From Epiperipatus broadwayi (taxonomy: Eukaryota; Onychophora; Udeonychophora; Euonychophora; Peripatidae): 64,000 nt of DNA. The stretch covers positions 124,001 through 188,000 of the forward strand of contig JAQFVV010006735.1 of NCBI GenBank assembly GCA_028023455.1, read 5' to 3'. The notes under the pieces are model-generated. The model was not told the DNA's origin. It did not search any database and was given only the letters and a program-made list of their open reading frames with translations. Below, piece by piece: positions 1 to 11,908 of the stretch. Each line of letters starts with the position of its first letter. The stretch's first letter is position 1. The translations under genes were made by a program, and so were the position numbers.

Positions 1-910
1 AAATCTAATGTTTGTAAATTGAGTTTTAAGTTTTGGTGTAAATTTATTGTATAGTAGGCAATGTTGCAAAACTTATTAATTACACTAGAGTTTTTACATT
101 TTTTTTTGACATTTTAAAGCAATGTTCTTAGGCAAGTGTATAGATATAAATCCAAAAATCTCTGTATACATATAATAAAACTCACAAAAATGATGAAACA
201 TCTAAGCAGTGCTAAAGCATTAGATAATTTCCAATAATAGTTTTTCATTGATCGCTGCATGTTTAACATAATCTATTCTAGAATGTCAATATGTAGAATT
301 ACATTATAAGCTTTAATAATTCTTAGATAAATTATATATTAAAAATGATCCACTTAATAGCTTTTTGTACGTTGCCTTGTGAGGTACCTTGTCTTTTAGC
401 ACCTGATGAATGAATACATAAAAAAATGGAAAGTTATTACAAAAACGTTTACTTGATTGTATTGTAATTGTAATACAGCAATTATTTATCCAGAAGTTTA
501 CTAGGAGCATTTTTTTCAAACAAGAGATGCTTAACTGAAAATCCCACCAAGCAATCAAAAAATTATGAAACTTTTATTGGGCTCTGCATCAACTTTTTTG
601 TCTAGATGCAACAGTTTAGATTTGCATTTGAACTTTCTAGACAGTCCCAGAATCTTATCAATAGATTCAGAACAACGATGGTGCTTTATTTATCAGTTTC
701 ATAAGTAGAATTTAACAGCCCTAAACACAATCAATGAATTATAACAATAATGATTGCCAAGTCTATTTACACAGTGGCAGAATTAAAAAACTTAATAAAG
801 CCACTAATGGATCTATCTTCTGGTTGGGACTCTTAACAAATTTTTTTACTATGTTTATTAATCATTAGTTGCCTATAAAAAAATTCTACATGCTAAATAA
901 ATATAATAAA
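1..910. other. Unassigned AT-rich sequence
   Basis: I see no gene, RNA or recognisable mobile element here. One 81-codon minus-strand frame (313-558) has no recognisable motif and is within chance expectation for this composition. Confidence 0.5.
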
Positions 911-1012
911 CTCTAATAAGTGCTTTACGTCATAAAAAGAGTACTAATTAGAATTTTTTATCTCTAATAAGTGCTTTACGTCATAAAAAGAGTATTAATT
1001 AGAATTTTTTAT
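911..1012. repeat. Perfectly abutting 51-bp tandem duplication
   Basis: Two 51-bp copies (911-961 and 962-1012) lie head to tail and differ at one base (gagtaCtaatt versus gagtaTtaatt). Each contains TTACGTCAT, which resembles a bZIP/CRE half-palindrome. The near-identity points to a recent local duplication. Any regulatory meaning is inference only. Confidence 0.9.
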
Positions 1013-2049
1013 CAATTACAACAATTGCTTATTTATTACTTGTAAATGATTTTAATACAAAATCTATTTTTAAATTTTGTCTGCCTTTGCATAATATAAC
1101 TTATTTAATTCAGCTAATCTGATATATATATTAAAAATCTCACTCATAACATTACTCTGTTAGGAATCTGCATTTTTTTTTACTGGTATATCACTAACAC
1201 TACTTCATTAATGTTATTTGTTTATTCTCTTTGCTTTTCAACTGTATAAACGCACCTATACTAATATCCCACACATCTGTTTTTTTTTTTTACTCCGTTT
1301 TTAAGTAAAATTGTTTAATTATTGGGTTCTTTGCCTGATAGCTATTTTTTCCCCACTAAATAATATTGTGACATTAGAAAACGATTTGTAGAAAATATGT
1401 TTTATCTCTTGAATAGGATTGAGATAATTTCTTTACTTTTATTTCTTAGCAGTCATTAAAACTGAATAATTGGTTTGAATTTTTGTAAGATAACTTAAAA
1501 ACCAAAACAAGGTTTTAGTTAAAAACATTAATTGTAAAGTTGTAAAAGATTTATAATAAACCAACATTTGAGCACTAAAAAATTATATATATATTTTTAC
1601 TTGCATAGTAAAAATACAAGATATTATAATCATTGAAAATGGTGGCATTCTGTTGTAGAATGGTAGGCTAAATGGGTGAAGGTCAAAGGGTGTTCAAATG
1701 TTATAAACCCCATGACACGTATTTGATTATTACTATTTAAATTGGTGATTATGTTTTATTATTATTACAATAAAATATTTGTTTGTATATCGATTATAAA
1801 TAAATCTTCAGTTAAAAATATGTTAGAATATTGTTTCATCATTATAATAAAGTGAAAAAAAAAAGCCGATTAATTCAAAATAGGGACAAAAATGTAATAA
1901 TTAAAAGAAAGTTAAGCAGTTAAAAATATAAAATAACATCTAGATTTTCAAATAAATAATTATTTATTTGTCTGTGTAATTAAGTGTTTTTTTTTTACTT
2001 CTTTACAATATAAAGCTGGGTGTACTTTCGGTGAAGTTTACTTATTATT
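1013..2049. other. Unassigned AT-rich sequence
   Basis: No feature is supported. The stretch is AT-rich with short homopolymer runs and has no long reading frame. Confidence 0.5.
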
Positions 2050-2725
2050 TTTGCTGCTTTATTATAGTGTGCTGTAATTATACAGCATTTTTATTTAATT
2101 TTATCTTTCTTATTGCATTGCCAAATCCATATAATATTAATATAACCTTAGTTCTTTATTACTTTTTACAATGCTGTTTTACAACCCACTATTGACAGTT
2201 TTGATTGTCCAAACAATCTTCTTTAGAATTTCTACTTATATTTCCAAAGTTTTGAAGACGACTGCTGGAGCAATCGAAACTGTCAATAGTGGGTTATAAA
2301 AAAGTAGAGTAAAAAAGATTTGTAAATATAAGTAGAAATTCTGAAGAAAATTGCTGGGTCAATCGAAACTATAAGTAGTGGGTTGTAAAGAAGCATTCTA
2401 AAAAGTAATAAACTAAGATGATATTAATGTCATTTTTATTTAAATTAGTCCATTTAAATATTCCATTTGTTAGATAATTATATGCTGTTTTATCTTTTGT
2501 TTATTACTTTTCTATGGTAGGCAATAAATTGTCTCCCTTTTTTGTCATCATGCTTCTTACACACTAGATTGACTGATTGGACCTCAAAGCTATGACCAAA
2601 TTGTTTTCTCTGGTTTCAAAAACAGAATATATTCTAGACTATTTTTAGCATATTTATAAATGGACTAATTTAAATAAAAATGCATGCATAATAACATTAT
2701 AATACAAATAAAGCAGCAGCAATGA
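2050..2725. repeat. Nested inverted repeats (fold-back structure)
   Basis: An inner fold-back runs from about 2134 to 2430. The motif CCCACTATTGACAGTTT on the left returns reverse-complemented at about 2278 and, more diverged, at about 2380. The segment AGAATTTCTACTTATATTT is likewise inverted at about 2320, so there are effectively three arms. A second inverted pair uses TTTTTATTTAAATTAGTCC (about 2436 and 2660-2683). An outer pair uses TTTGCTGCTTTAT at about 2050 and its complement near 2715. This fits a MITE or fold-back DNA element, probably several events nested together. No coding sequence is present. Confidence 0.7.
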
Positions 2726-3170
2726 TTAATTTATGAGAGTTATGATTATGATGTACATTATCAAAAGTGCATTCCATTTAAGATTATAAAGAAAAAATAA
2801 ACCACTTCATTATAGAGATGAACAAATGTATGCAGATTTGAATTACAGATACATACAAAGAGAAAAATCAATATTAAATAAATAATTAAAAAGTAGACAT
2901 ATCCTATCTCTATCAGTTGTAATGTTTAGGTATTAAAAGATTTTCTTTTAATATACAAAGTATAATATTAAGACTAAATTATATTCATGACATTTTTATT
3001 ATTCTAGTTTTTCTATTTTCATTAGATGAAACTGATCTAATAAATATAATTATCTGCTTTTGTCAATAGAATTCAGAGTATATACAATGTTTCCAGAAAA
3101 TATAAAATTATTGAATATTAATAATAATTAAAAAAGCAAGTCATATATAACGTGACGTTACTTTCAATAA
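2726..3170. other. Unassigned AT-rich sequence
   Basis: Nothing is recognised beyond AT-rich sequence. Confidence 0.5.
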
Positions 3171-3185
3171 GCTTGTAGTTACAAA

Positions 3186-3283
3186 AATGCACACAGAGAG
3201 CGTACCAATAGCTCAAACAAGCTTTTATAATTGTAGTTACAAAAAAGCTTGTTTGAGCTATTGGTACGCTCTCTGTGTGCATT
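3186..3283. repeat. Perfect hairpin with 41-bp arms
   Basis: The left arm (3186-3226) and right arm (3243-3283) are exact reverse complements. The loop is 16 nt. A direct repeat, TTGTAGTTACAAAAA, lies just before the left arm (about 3172) and again in the loop (about 3231). The arms are richer in GC than the surroundings. Perfect arms imply recent formation. The direct-repeat arrangement is what a replication template switch would leave, though a very short fold-back element is an alternative. Confidence 0.95.
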
Positions 3284-3843
3284 ATTGAATATTATTTTAG
3301 AAATAAAAACAAATTATATATTTTTGTGTATCCTTTCTATCCTAATAGTATATTATTATATGGTTACTACATCACTGCTCATATGATTAATTCAGATGTA
3401 TGTGGGACTATTACAATGCAGATAGAAATAAGTAAATGCTTATTATTGTTGTCATATATCGAATGGTTGACATCTAGAATCTTATATAAGCTGATTATAT
3501 ATAAAAATGTCTGAATTATGCATAACAAGTCTTTAAATACTTGAAAGGATGTGATTTTTAAAAGTATTATAATATATATTTGATCACTATATAATGAGAT
3601 TTCTTACTTTAAGTTCTCCAAAATTTATTTACAAGTCTATCTTAAAATTGACTAAATTTATTTACGTAAAAAAATTAGAAAACAAAAAAACAGGGAATCT
3701 TCTTATTATCACAAGTGTTTTATCTAGAACAAAACCTCTTTTATGTGACTCTGACAATACAAGATTAATCGTAAAAAATAAGAGTGTTGACTAATTTATA
3801 TTAATTCATTGTTTAGCTATTAACATTTAATTTTGTAATGAAA
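3284..3843. other. Unassigned AT-rich sequence
   Basis: Two short plus-strand frames (3275-3514 and 3594-3794) show no recognisable domain. The first begins inside the right hairpin arm, which argues against a real gene. Confidence 0.5.
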
Positions 3844-3851
3844 AGAGGGGG

Positions 3852-3883
<32 letters not shown>

Positions 3884-3942
3884 GAGAGAGAGAGAGGAGA
3901 GAGAGAGAGGAGAGAGAGAGAGAGTGAGAGAGATAGATAGAG

Positions 3943-3976
<34 letters not shown>

Positions 3977-4074
3977 GAGAGAGAGAGGAGAGAGAGAGTG
4001 AGAGAGAGAGAGAGATAGAGATAGAGAGAGAGAGATAGAGAGAGAGAGAAGAGAGAGAGAGAAAGAGAGAGAGA
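3844..4074. repeat. Interrupted (GA)n microsatellite
   Basis: About 230 bp of GA repeats with occasional GATA, GAAA and GTGA interruptions. The serine/leucine-rich frames on the opposite strand are translations of this repeat and not genes. Confidence 0.98.
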
Positions 4075-5040
4075 TGCGCAGTAAAATAAAATAAAATAAA
4101 AAAAGAACAAAAACTAATAGCATTTATTTAGTTGATATTAGTCAAATGATGGAAAAGTATAAGATTCTAAATTTTTTATTACTATTTTAAAAAAGAAAAT
4201 TTTATAAACTAATGCTCTTATATTCTGATTTATTGCTTTACTTAAGACTTCAAAGCAATGATAGTAAATTTAATGAATGGTTTTAAAATCCAAACGATAA
4301 ATACTTTATTCTATTGGCTTTTACGTATGTGTGTGTTTCATTTATTATATGTATCTATACATTTGAAAATAAAACATATATTTATCAAAGTATAAATAAA
4401 TATATATTTTTTACTACTTCTATTCAAAAACTATCCAATAATTTGTATTAAAGCTGAGCATAATCTCAACATTTCAGTTTATTATTATTCTCTATAATTC
4501 ATAGGCTATTATTAATAGTTTAGATTCCAAACGTATTGGCTAATTATTATTTTTGAAAAGCTTACTAAAACTATTAGTCATTTATTATCATTATTAAAAA
4601 GTTGTTGATGGTTAGGATTTAAATTTATTTAGTCATTAAAGTAAATAATTATTGACCTTTTATAAATGTATAGCTATGTAAGCATTTTGATTTGGTTTAA
4701 AAACTTTAAACCATTGTCTAGAATAGCAAAATTAAAGTAAAAAAATTGGACATTGTGCAATTTAATGTAAAAAAAAGGCAATATGCCAAAAGTGGCTGTG
4801 AGAGTTGAATTGACTTAATGTCTAATACAGTAGTCTTTTGTATTCATTTTCATCTCATTTTTTGCTTTTTTTGCCAATATTTGAAATTGTAGATGATAAA
4901 AAACTCTATCCAATATACAAATTTAACATATATGCATAAACTCATATCAAATTTTAATTTTAAAAATATATACATTAGAAAAAAAAAAAATTAACAAAGA
5001 AATAGAATAATTCATTTATAAATACATGATATTATAATAA

Positions 5041-5048
<8 letters not shown>
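4075..5048. other. Unassigned AT-rich sequence
   Basis: No supported gene or element. Poly-A/T runs occur near 4980 and 5040. Confidence 0.5.

Positions 5049-5124
<76 letters not shown>
5049..5124. repeat. (GA)n microsatellite
   Basis: About 76 bp of almost pure GA dinucleotides following a poly-A run at 5040-5049. Confidence 0.98.
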
Positions 5125-5126
<2 letters not shown>

Positions 5127-6227
5127 CATTTGTTTAACATATTGTTTTGTATCTACTCATGATTCCTTTTTTTCTTTTTTTTAATATTTTTTCTTCAATT
5201 GCATTTTTATTAAAAAAACATAAAATTATTGTTTTAGTAAATTTAATTAAAATTATAAGTTCTAAAAATGAAAATCTTGGAAATATTAAAATCAACTTTC
5301 CAATTAAAAAAACAATAAAAAATAAGTTACTAACAAAACACCATTTTGTCTGTCATCACATGTTTGTGACAACTTAATTTTTTTTATAAAAATAATAAAA
5401 CAAAAAAATTATTTATAATCATCACATACTTATTAAGAAATTAATATTTAATAATTTTATAGAACTTGTAAATAAATAAAAATATACTTATTTTATTATA
5501 AACATCAGTGGAAAAATTAAACAAGGATAGAGGTGTACTTTCTCCTAATAAAAAATATCTTTCATTCTTGATATATTTATTACTTCTGACATCTAGGTAA
5601 CATAGTTACAATTAAAATCTTAAGTTTTCAAGTGTGAAATTCAATTAAAAATTAATTTTTAAACTAAAAGCTTTTACTCTTAGTGATCTAAATGGATTCT
5701 GGTTGTTGAAATTGTTTAATGCAGATTGTGGTACTAATAGAAGTTTTTCACTATCATATAGACTAAAATTATTATTTAAAGATCAGATTCTGCAGTAGAA
5801 GCATTTGCACTGCAATTAGCTCAGAACATTTTATATTCAATGATCTATAGCTTCATTTTATACTTTTTCTTATATTTGATGAAAAACACTAATTTAAATA
5901 TGATTTTATTGATAATAGTTTTTAATAAAATTTTTAGATGTCAGAATCTTCCAATACAAAGACAATTTAAAAAGATCAAAGTGTATATCTTTTACAAAAG
6001 GAATATAAATTATTTAGATGTGTGACCAACTTTATACTTTCTATCATTAGCTTCTGTTTTTGGAAAATTGAAAAATGTTATTTTATACATAATTTACCAA
6101 ATTATATATTATTATTCATTCAGATCTTTTCTGAATATATTTGTTTTGAGCAGAAAATTGTTTGATTGAAAATTTATGATTAATCAGAAAATCCCAAAGC
6201 TTTTGTGAATTTGGAAAATTCAACTTT

Positions 6228-6269
<42 letters not shown>

Positions 6270-7113
6270 TAAAATTGATTTTAATATTTGTTTTTTAGTA
6301 AGTTAAGTGATGTATTTATTTAGGGAAATATGTGTTGTTGTTTTTTTTATTTGTGGCAAACTAAAATAGCCTATTGTTAAAATAACAAATATATATTGTT
6401 ATAATACACCTCTTTCAATATTATTTTTTATTGTTTTTTATAATTATAAATGAAATTTAATATTCTAAAAAATAATTTGAATGTGAGATGGTAATATTTA
6501 TCAAAATTCTTTTTAATAATAAAAAATCTGGATAATAATTTAATTTTGCTAAAAATAGATTTATTTACCCATAAATGAATTTTTTTATTTGATTATTTTC
6601 ATTTACTGCTTTTATTTTATTTGCAAAAGTAAAATATTATTTTTAGTTTATAGACTTATATTAAAACAGAATTTTTAAATAATTTAAAATTAAACAGAGA
6701 CTAAAATTATAATTCTAAAATAATAAGCATAAAAATAGTTTACTAAATTTTTTGATTACTATATTAAATATCTCCAACTGTTTGGCTAAACTATTAAATA
6801 AATGTAGCTAAATATATACATTAAAGTGCAGGATAAAAAAAATAGCAAAGCAATGATTCATAAAGGCATTTATATATGTTTTTAATAAATTCAAAAATAC
6901 AAATATCTTTTTTTTAAATATTTAATATTTTTTAATTAGTGAATTACATAAATTATATCCATGACTATGATGGGTCTATTGTATTTGTTAATTTTTCTTA
7001 ATGCTTATGTTTTGTCATGTCCAGTAATATTTTAGAAAATGAGATAATAGACAGAAAATAGTTATTTTTTGAACTATAAAAAATCCCGAATATTTTTTTT
7101 TCATATGTCAAAT
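5125..7113. other. Unassigned AT-rich sequence with a CA/TA microsatellite
   Basis: No gene is recognised. A compound (CA)n(TA)n repeat occupies about 6229-6270. The short frames at 5147-5377 and 5840-6025 are strongly AT-biased and carry no motif. Confidence 0.5.
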
Positions 7114-7205
7114 GCGTTAACTGGAAAGTGAAACCGGGCGACCGTGAAGCAAACCTGGGCCAACTGCTTGAAAAGTAGCTATGCTAACCAATAGGCCACC
7201 AACGC
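7114..7205 (-). other. tRNA-like element (tRNA pseudogene or SINE head)
   Basis: Read on the minus strand, it starts GCGTTGGTGGCCTATTGG, which resembles a Pol III A box, and ends TTAACGC, which pairs with the first seven bases. The length of about 92 nt and the long middle arm resemble a class II (Ser/Leu-type) tRNA layout. The anticodon stem is imperfect and the B box is degraded (GGTTTGCTTCA or GGTTTCACTTTCC). A sister copy lies at 25028-25107 on the plus strand, sharing TCAAGCRTTGGTGG. It is probably a SINE-derived or pseudogene copy, not a functional tRNA. Confidence 0.55.
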
Positions 7206-8548
7206 TTGACAAAATCCCAAATATTTAGTTAAGATTTTTGAAAATCTTCAACTGAATTAATCGCAATGACTCAAAAAAAAAAGTAAAGGCATACAATTAA
7301 TAATAAAGTAAAATTTTTCACAAAATAAAACAAAATAAATCAATTAAAATTAAATATAATTCTGAAAATAAAATTAGCAATAAATAGGAAAATGACAAAT
7401 ATATTACTGCTTAGGAATTTATAGGAAGTTAAATATTGGAAATGATGTAATTGAACTGTGCCCCATTATCTTTGAGTTTCAGAATCCATCACTCTATATT
7501 ACTCTAAACCACTGAAGATAGAGTAGTAATAATGTATTAATAATAATTATAAAAATCTTCCAAATTAATAATAAAAAATTATATCATCTACTGTCAGTAA
7601 AAATACTTCATTAATGATAAAAACATCAAAGTCCTATAAAACATTTCAACTTTGAATTGCTATCAAATTAACATTAGGAAACTCTAATGAATCTTCAATT
7701 ATAAATACTTTGAAAATAGAACAAATGATAATACTAATAAAATTTGATAAATCTGGTTAAATAGACTTCATATAAATATGCTAATATAACATAGCATTTT
7801 AAAATTTTGCGAAATTAAATATAAAAAAAAGCTTTCAAATTTTCAGTAAATCTATCATTTTTAATAATCAATATAATCAATAAACAATGAGTGTGATGGA
7901 CACTTCATGCTGTCTCAATTATTCTTAAAGTATCTAGATAAATCATATTACTGAATTCTGTTCAATATATGGAAAAACTTTGGTGAAGATTTTATAGCAA
8001 TAATTTCCTTTTTCAATAAGAAACTTTTTATGAATACAATATAATAAAAACCCCAGTTTAAATTTCTCTGACAAGCAACTATTTTCTGAAGTACCATATG
8101 TAAAAAATACAGTGACATAATAAAAAATAACCCAATTAAAAGACTATTGATCAAATTGATAATTGTTTATATTTATTAAAATTTTACACGAAGCAAAAGT
8201 GATACAATTTTTTTTTTATATATACAGAGAGGTTCTAGAGCTTATCTTGCAGTAATTTACATTTTTAAACTATAGACTTATTCTCTTTTACCTTCAACTT
8301 TAAAAATGCAGTTGAATAGGTTTTTGCATTATATTTTTTATACTTAATTTATTTGATATTATTGATCCAAAATATTTGTGAAAGAATCTGTTGATAAATG
8401 TTTATGTAGTTTGAAATTGGTCATTTATTTAATTATTTTCCAAATTTTGAGTTTATATAAAATACAGTTTACTTTACTACAGTTTTGTTTAATAATTAAT
8501 TTTATTTATTTATTTGGAATATGATTATTTTTATAGCTTAGCAAAAAG
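7206..8548. other. Unassigned AT-rich sequence
   Basis: No gene is supported. The minus-strand frame at 7948-8154 is hydrophobic and AT-driven with no recognisable family. Confidence 0.5.
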
Positions 8549-8842
8549 TTATAAAGAAATCTTCAGAATTTCCAACCAGGAAATTAATTTATTAAAAGCC
8601 TTATCAAGCCCTTCAATTCTGAAACTGTAACCATAGATTTGGCACTCATTACTTATATGGATCATAATTTGTGTTTGCCCACATTTATATAGTTCAACAT
8701 TTAATAAATTCACTTTATGAAACAGATGAAAAATAATAGGGTTATCTGAATATGTTGATAAAATTCCAGCTGTCTTTATTATTAGATTAGGAAAAAATTG
8801 TTTATCAACATCATAATTCTTCAATTTTAGATTCTTAGTCAA
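8549..8842 (-). CDS. Unrecognised 97-codon frame, possible exon or element remnant
   Basis: I do not recognise this protein. It has a more ordinary composition than other frames here (Cys, His, Trp, Gly, Asp all present) and includes the stretch YGYSFRIEGLDKAFNKLISW. Just upstream on the minus strand the frame stays open into TTTTTTAG, a plausible splice acceptor about 8 nt before the ATG. No clear splice donor is visible, and the frame ends in a stop after KISL. It could be a terminal exon, a decayed transposon segment, or chance. No neighbouring exon is identified. Confidence 0.25.
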   Translation of the reverse strand: MTKNLKLKNYDVDKQFFPNLIIKTAGILSTYSDNPIIFHLFHKVNLLNVELYKCGQTQIMIHISNECQIYGYSFRIEGLDKAFNKLISWLEILKISL

Positions 8843-9060
8843 AATCTAAAAAAGGACTTTAATTTAAGATGTCTCAGATGGCTAAATTATATTTTGGAAT
8901 TATTAGGTCACAATTGAACACATTTTATGACATTTTTTGTGGAAGAAACTTCTTTTCTAATGTGTGATAGGTAAATATTTGAAATAATAATTAACTCTAA
9001 GGAGTAGTTGTGAATGAGTCAGTAATATTTTTCATGATATATTTAAGTGAATGTCCCAAA
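8843..9060. other. Unassigned AT-rich sequence
   Basis: No feature is supported. Confidence 0.5.
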
Positions 9061-11450
9061 GTTTAAATTTTTTTTCTTTATTCAGGGGCAAAATATTTAC
9101 TAAAAGAATATAATAGTTCTGAATAAGCCATTCATAAAATATTTGCATAACAATCCAGGTAGTACCACCTAGCTCTCCAAAGAGAATACAGTATTTCTAA
9201 AAAATAATTTTGATCTAATCTTTGCTAAATGAGGAAAGTGAATTAAACTACAATCAATTGTTATGTTATTATTTTAAAAGAATATTTATACAGATTGTAA
9301 CATATTTTTTTATTATTTAAAGTAAAGCTTGAGCATACTGTCTTTATTAGAATAGAAATAAACCACAACCTTTGAAAAAGATTTCCAATTTTTTCATATC
9401 CTTATTAAGAATCTTTTCTATTTCAGGAAATGATCTCTTTTGAAAAGTTAAAGCAAGATCATTAGCATAAATGAACTTTCTGCATTTTGTTTTGGAAAGA
9501 TCATTGATGAATACATTAATAGAGTAAGTGAAAGAACTAAATCATGTGGAAGTCCAAACTGTAAAATTTTGTATCTACTATAATTACCATTAATTACTTA
9601 AATTTTATTAGTGAAAGAATATCGTACATTTAAGGACTTTTAATGTTTTTAAAAGAAGACCGTTTTTATAACAAAATCAGAAATTGAAATTAAGATTAGA
9701 TCAATAAAGGTAACATTAGTTTTTAAGTTATTCTAAAATTCTTTTTTAATAGATAAAATATGTTTGCAGAAATTATTTCCTGGCTTAAATGCAGCCTGAT
9801 CTTCAATTACTGGCAAATTTTTATTAAAATAATTATTTAAAAAAGTCTGTAGGAAAGAGACTATAATAACATTGAGGAATAGTATATATTTTATTATTGC
9901 TGGGTTTAAACTACTAAATATCAAATCCAATAGAATTATTCGTGACTGTGGTTAATAAAGAACCAAGAAAACCAAAAAGTATGGATGCTGAACTGAGTTC
10001 AGATCTATAAAACTATACAAGCTAATGAGTTTGAATTGAAAACATTATTGTATTTTCATTTTTGGATTCAAAGCTTTATAGTTAGCTAATAAGGCAAAAG
10101 GTGGCTGCTGGAGGGTTATGTTATAGCCTAAGATCTATGTGCAGTGCTCTCAGATCCAAGGCTCCTCACTAATGAAAGCCACAAGCTACAAACTAGTCTG
10201 GAAATATTGGATGAGTAGGCACTAGATAGTGATTTTATGCATTAAATTTTTTGCATCCATTGATTACTCTGACTTGCACTGAGTGACACTACTATATGGA
10301 GAGTCTAGCATCTGCATATTGCTGGGTATATTTGATGTAAGACTTCTATATAGTTTTGCTTTTATGCCAAAATTTGGAATATTTTTTATATGAATAATAT
10401 TACTAAATAGTTTTTCCAAATCATGATTTGACTTTAGGTTTTTACATTTTTAAAGACTCTGGAAATATAGTATCTACTCCACTCTTGAAATAAGCTACTT
10501 GCTCCTGAAGTGTCTCTGATTTGAGACAATAAAGAACAACTTGAAGTTCATTAATATCTACAGTGTTTATTTGATTTATATTAATTGAATAATGTGGAAG
10601 AAAAGTTTGCGATTGTGATCTTATGCTGTTTTATATCATTCTATCAATCTTAGATTTAGAAGACTGATATATAAGATCTCCAATCTCATTAATAGTATCA
10701 TGAAAGAGAAAATTTTACAAGTACCAATCTTTCATAAAAGTGACCTTATGCCTAAATCTTGCAAAGTTTTGCTTCTCCATGGTATCTGTCTTTTTTCTGG
10801 CATTGTAACACCACTCAGTAATTTTATAAGTTTGGCAGCATTTTCCATATAATTAGTAGAAAGAAATTTGCTGGTTTAGTTTCAAAATACAATAAATTGT
10901 TTTTTTTTTATTCTCATGGGATGGACCCTCTAGCAGCTGTAATTATGAATTTGTTAAACCTATCATAACAATAGGGACTTGGAGAAATTGTATTAATCCT
11001 CTTTTTATGGTATCCAGTATATTAATTCTTATTATCTTTTTTAAATTTTCTTCTCATAAGTGAATAACTTTCAATTATAAAAATATGGATCCTCAGAATA
11101 ATTAGTCTTTGTTTATGTTGACTACAATAGAAAATAATTCAAAACCAGTAATTTAGCAGGTAATAATAAACAAGTTTTAGTCAAAACAAAACATAAATCA
11201 AGAATTGTGTCTGTTTCCCACATTAGTTTGAATGATAAGTTACTTTTTGCTTGGCATCATAAAGAAAGCATATATTATTTAAATTTATACATTCTAAAAG
11301 TTGACAACCTGATTGATCTTTTTTGTGTATCCCAAAGACTACTATGACAATTGAAATCTTCCATAAATACAGTAGGTATAGGAAAATTTAGAAAAGAAGA
11401 AAAAGACCAGTTCGTATTGGCAAGTTTGTAATCATTGCCTTATAAAAAGG
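9061..11450 (-). pseudogene. Decayed Jockey-like non-LTR retrotransposon (endonuclease + RT)
   Basis: Reading the minus strand from 11.45 kb down gives, in order, an AP-type endonuclease piece with EDFNCHSSLWDTQ (about 11325-11385) and a linker with NIPNFGIKAKLYRSL (about 10326-10400). RT blocks follow: EDQAAFKPGNN (about 9775-9805), GLPHDLVLSLTLL (about 9515-9555, block B), then FIYANDLALTFQ (about 9440-9480), the catalytic YADD box mutated to YAND. It would copy its own RNA at a nicked chromosomal target. Many stops and frameshifts make it dead. It is interrupted by a repeat at about 9935-10322. The assignment to the Jockey superfamily rests on the order and style of the RT blocks. R1 or CR1 relatives are possible. 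Confidence 0.75.
9935..10322 (+). mobile_element. Short repeat/MITE inserted in the Jockey-like LINE
   Basis: The inner part starts at AGGCAAAAGGTGGCTGCTGG (about 10093) and ends near TATGGAGAGTCT (about 10316). About 160 bp of shared sequence precedes it, including GAACTGAGTTCAGATCTATA. The whole unit returns in inverted orientation at 11451-11890. It separates the linker and RT blocks of the surrounding LINE, so it inserted after the LINE. No coding capacity is seen. Confidence 0.75.
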
Positions 11451-11890
11451 CACTTTAAGCCAATAAACATCACATGATCACCATTTCTTATGCTTGCTTG
11501 TAACTGTTATTAAAATAGGCAAAAACTCTCCATACAGTATTGCCACTCAGTGCAATCCAGTAATCAATGGATGCCAGAAGACTTGTGCATAAAATTTCCA
11601 TGTAGTGCCTACTCATCCAATATCCCCAGACTAGTTTCTGGCTTGTGATATTCATCAATGAGGAACCTTGGATCTGAGAGTACTGCACCTAGATCTTAGA
11701 ATCTAATGCAACCCTCTAGCAGCCACTTTTTATCTCTACTTAACTACAAAACTATAATTTTAAATTGAAAACACAATAATATTTTCAATCCAAGCTCATG
11801 AACTTATATAGTCATATAGGTCTAAACTCAGTTCAGTACCTATACATTTGGTGTCTTTGGTTCTTTAATACCCATAACCATCACTATTCT
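11451..11890 (-). mobile_element. Second copy of the AGGCAAAA repeat, inverted
   Basis: On the plus strand it reads AATAGGCAAAAACTCTCC, through ATCAATGGATGCCAGAAG, to CTAGCAGCCACTTTTTATC. It then continues with the approximately 160-bp extension shared with 9935-10093. It also carries a left extension containing CACATGATCACCATTTCTTA, which recurs at about 11925 and inverted at about 27430. Together with the copy at 9.9 kb it makes a large inverted repeat around the endonuclease part of the LINE. Confidence 0.75.
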
Positions 11891-11908
11891 ATTAGTCAGA
11901 ATTGGTTT

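Noticed and set aside
3820-4123. Ser/Leu-rich frames on the minus strand
   Set aside because: Translations of the (GA)n microsatellite in different frames, not genes.
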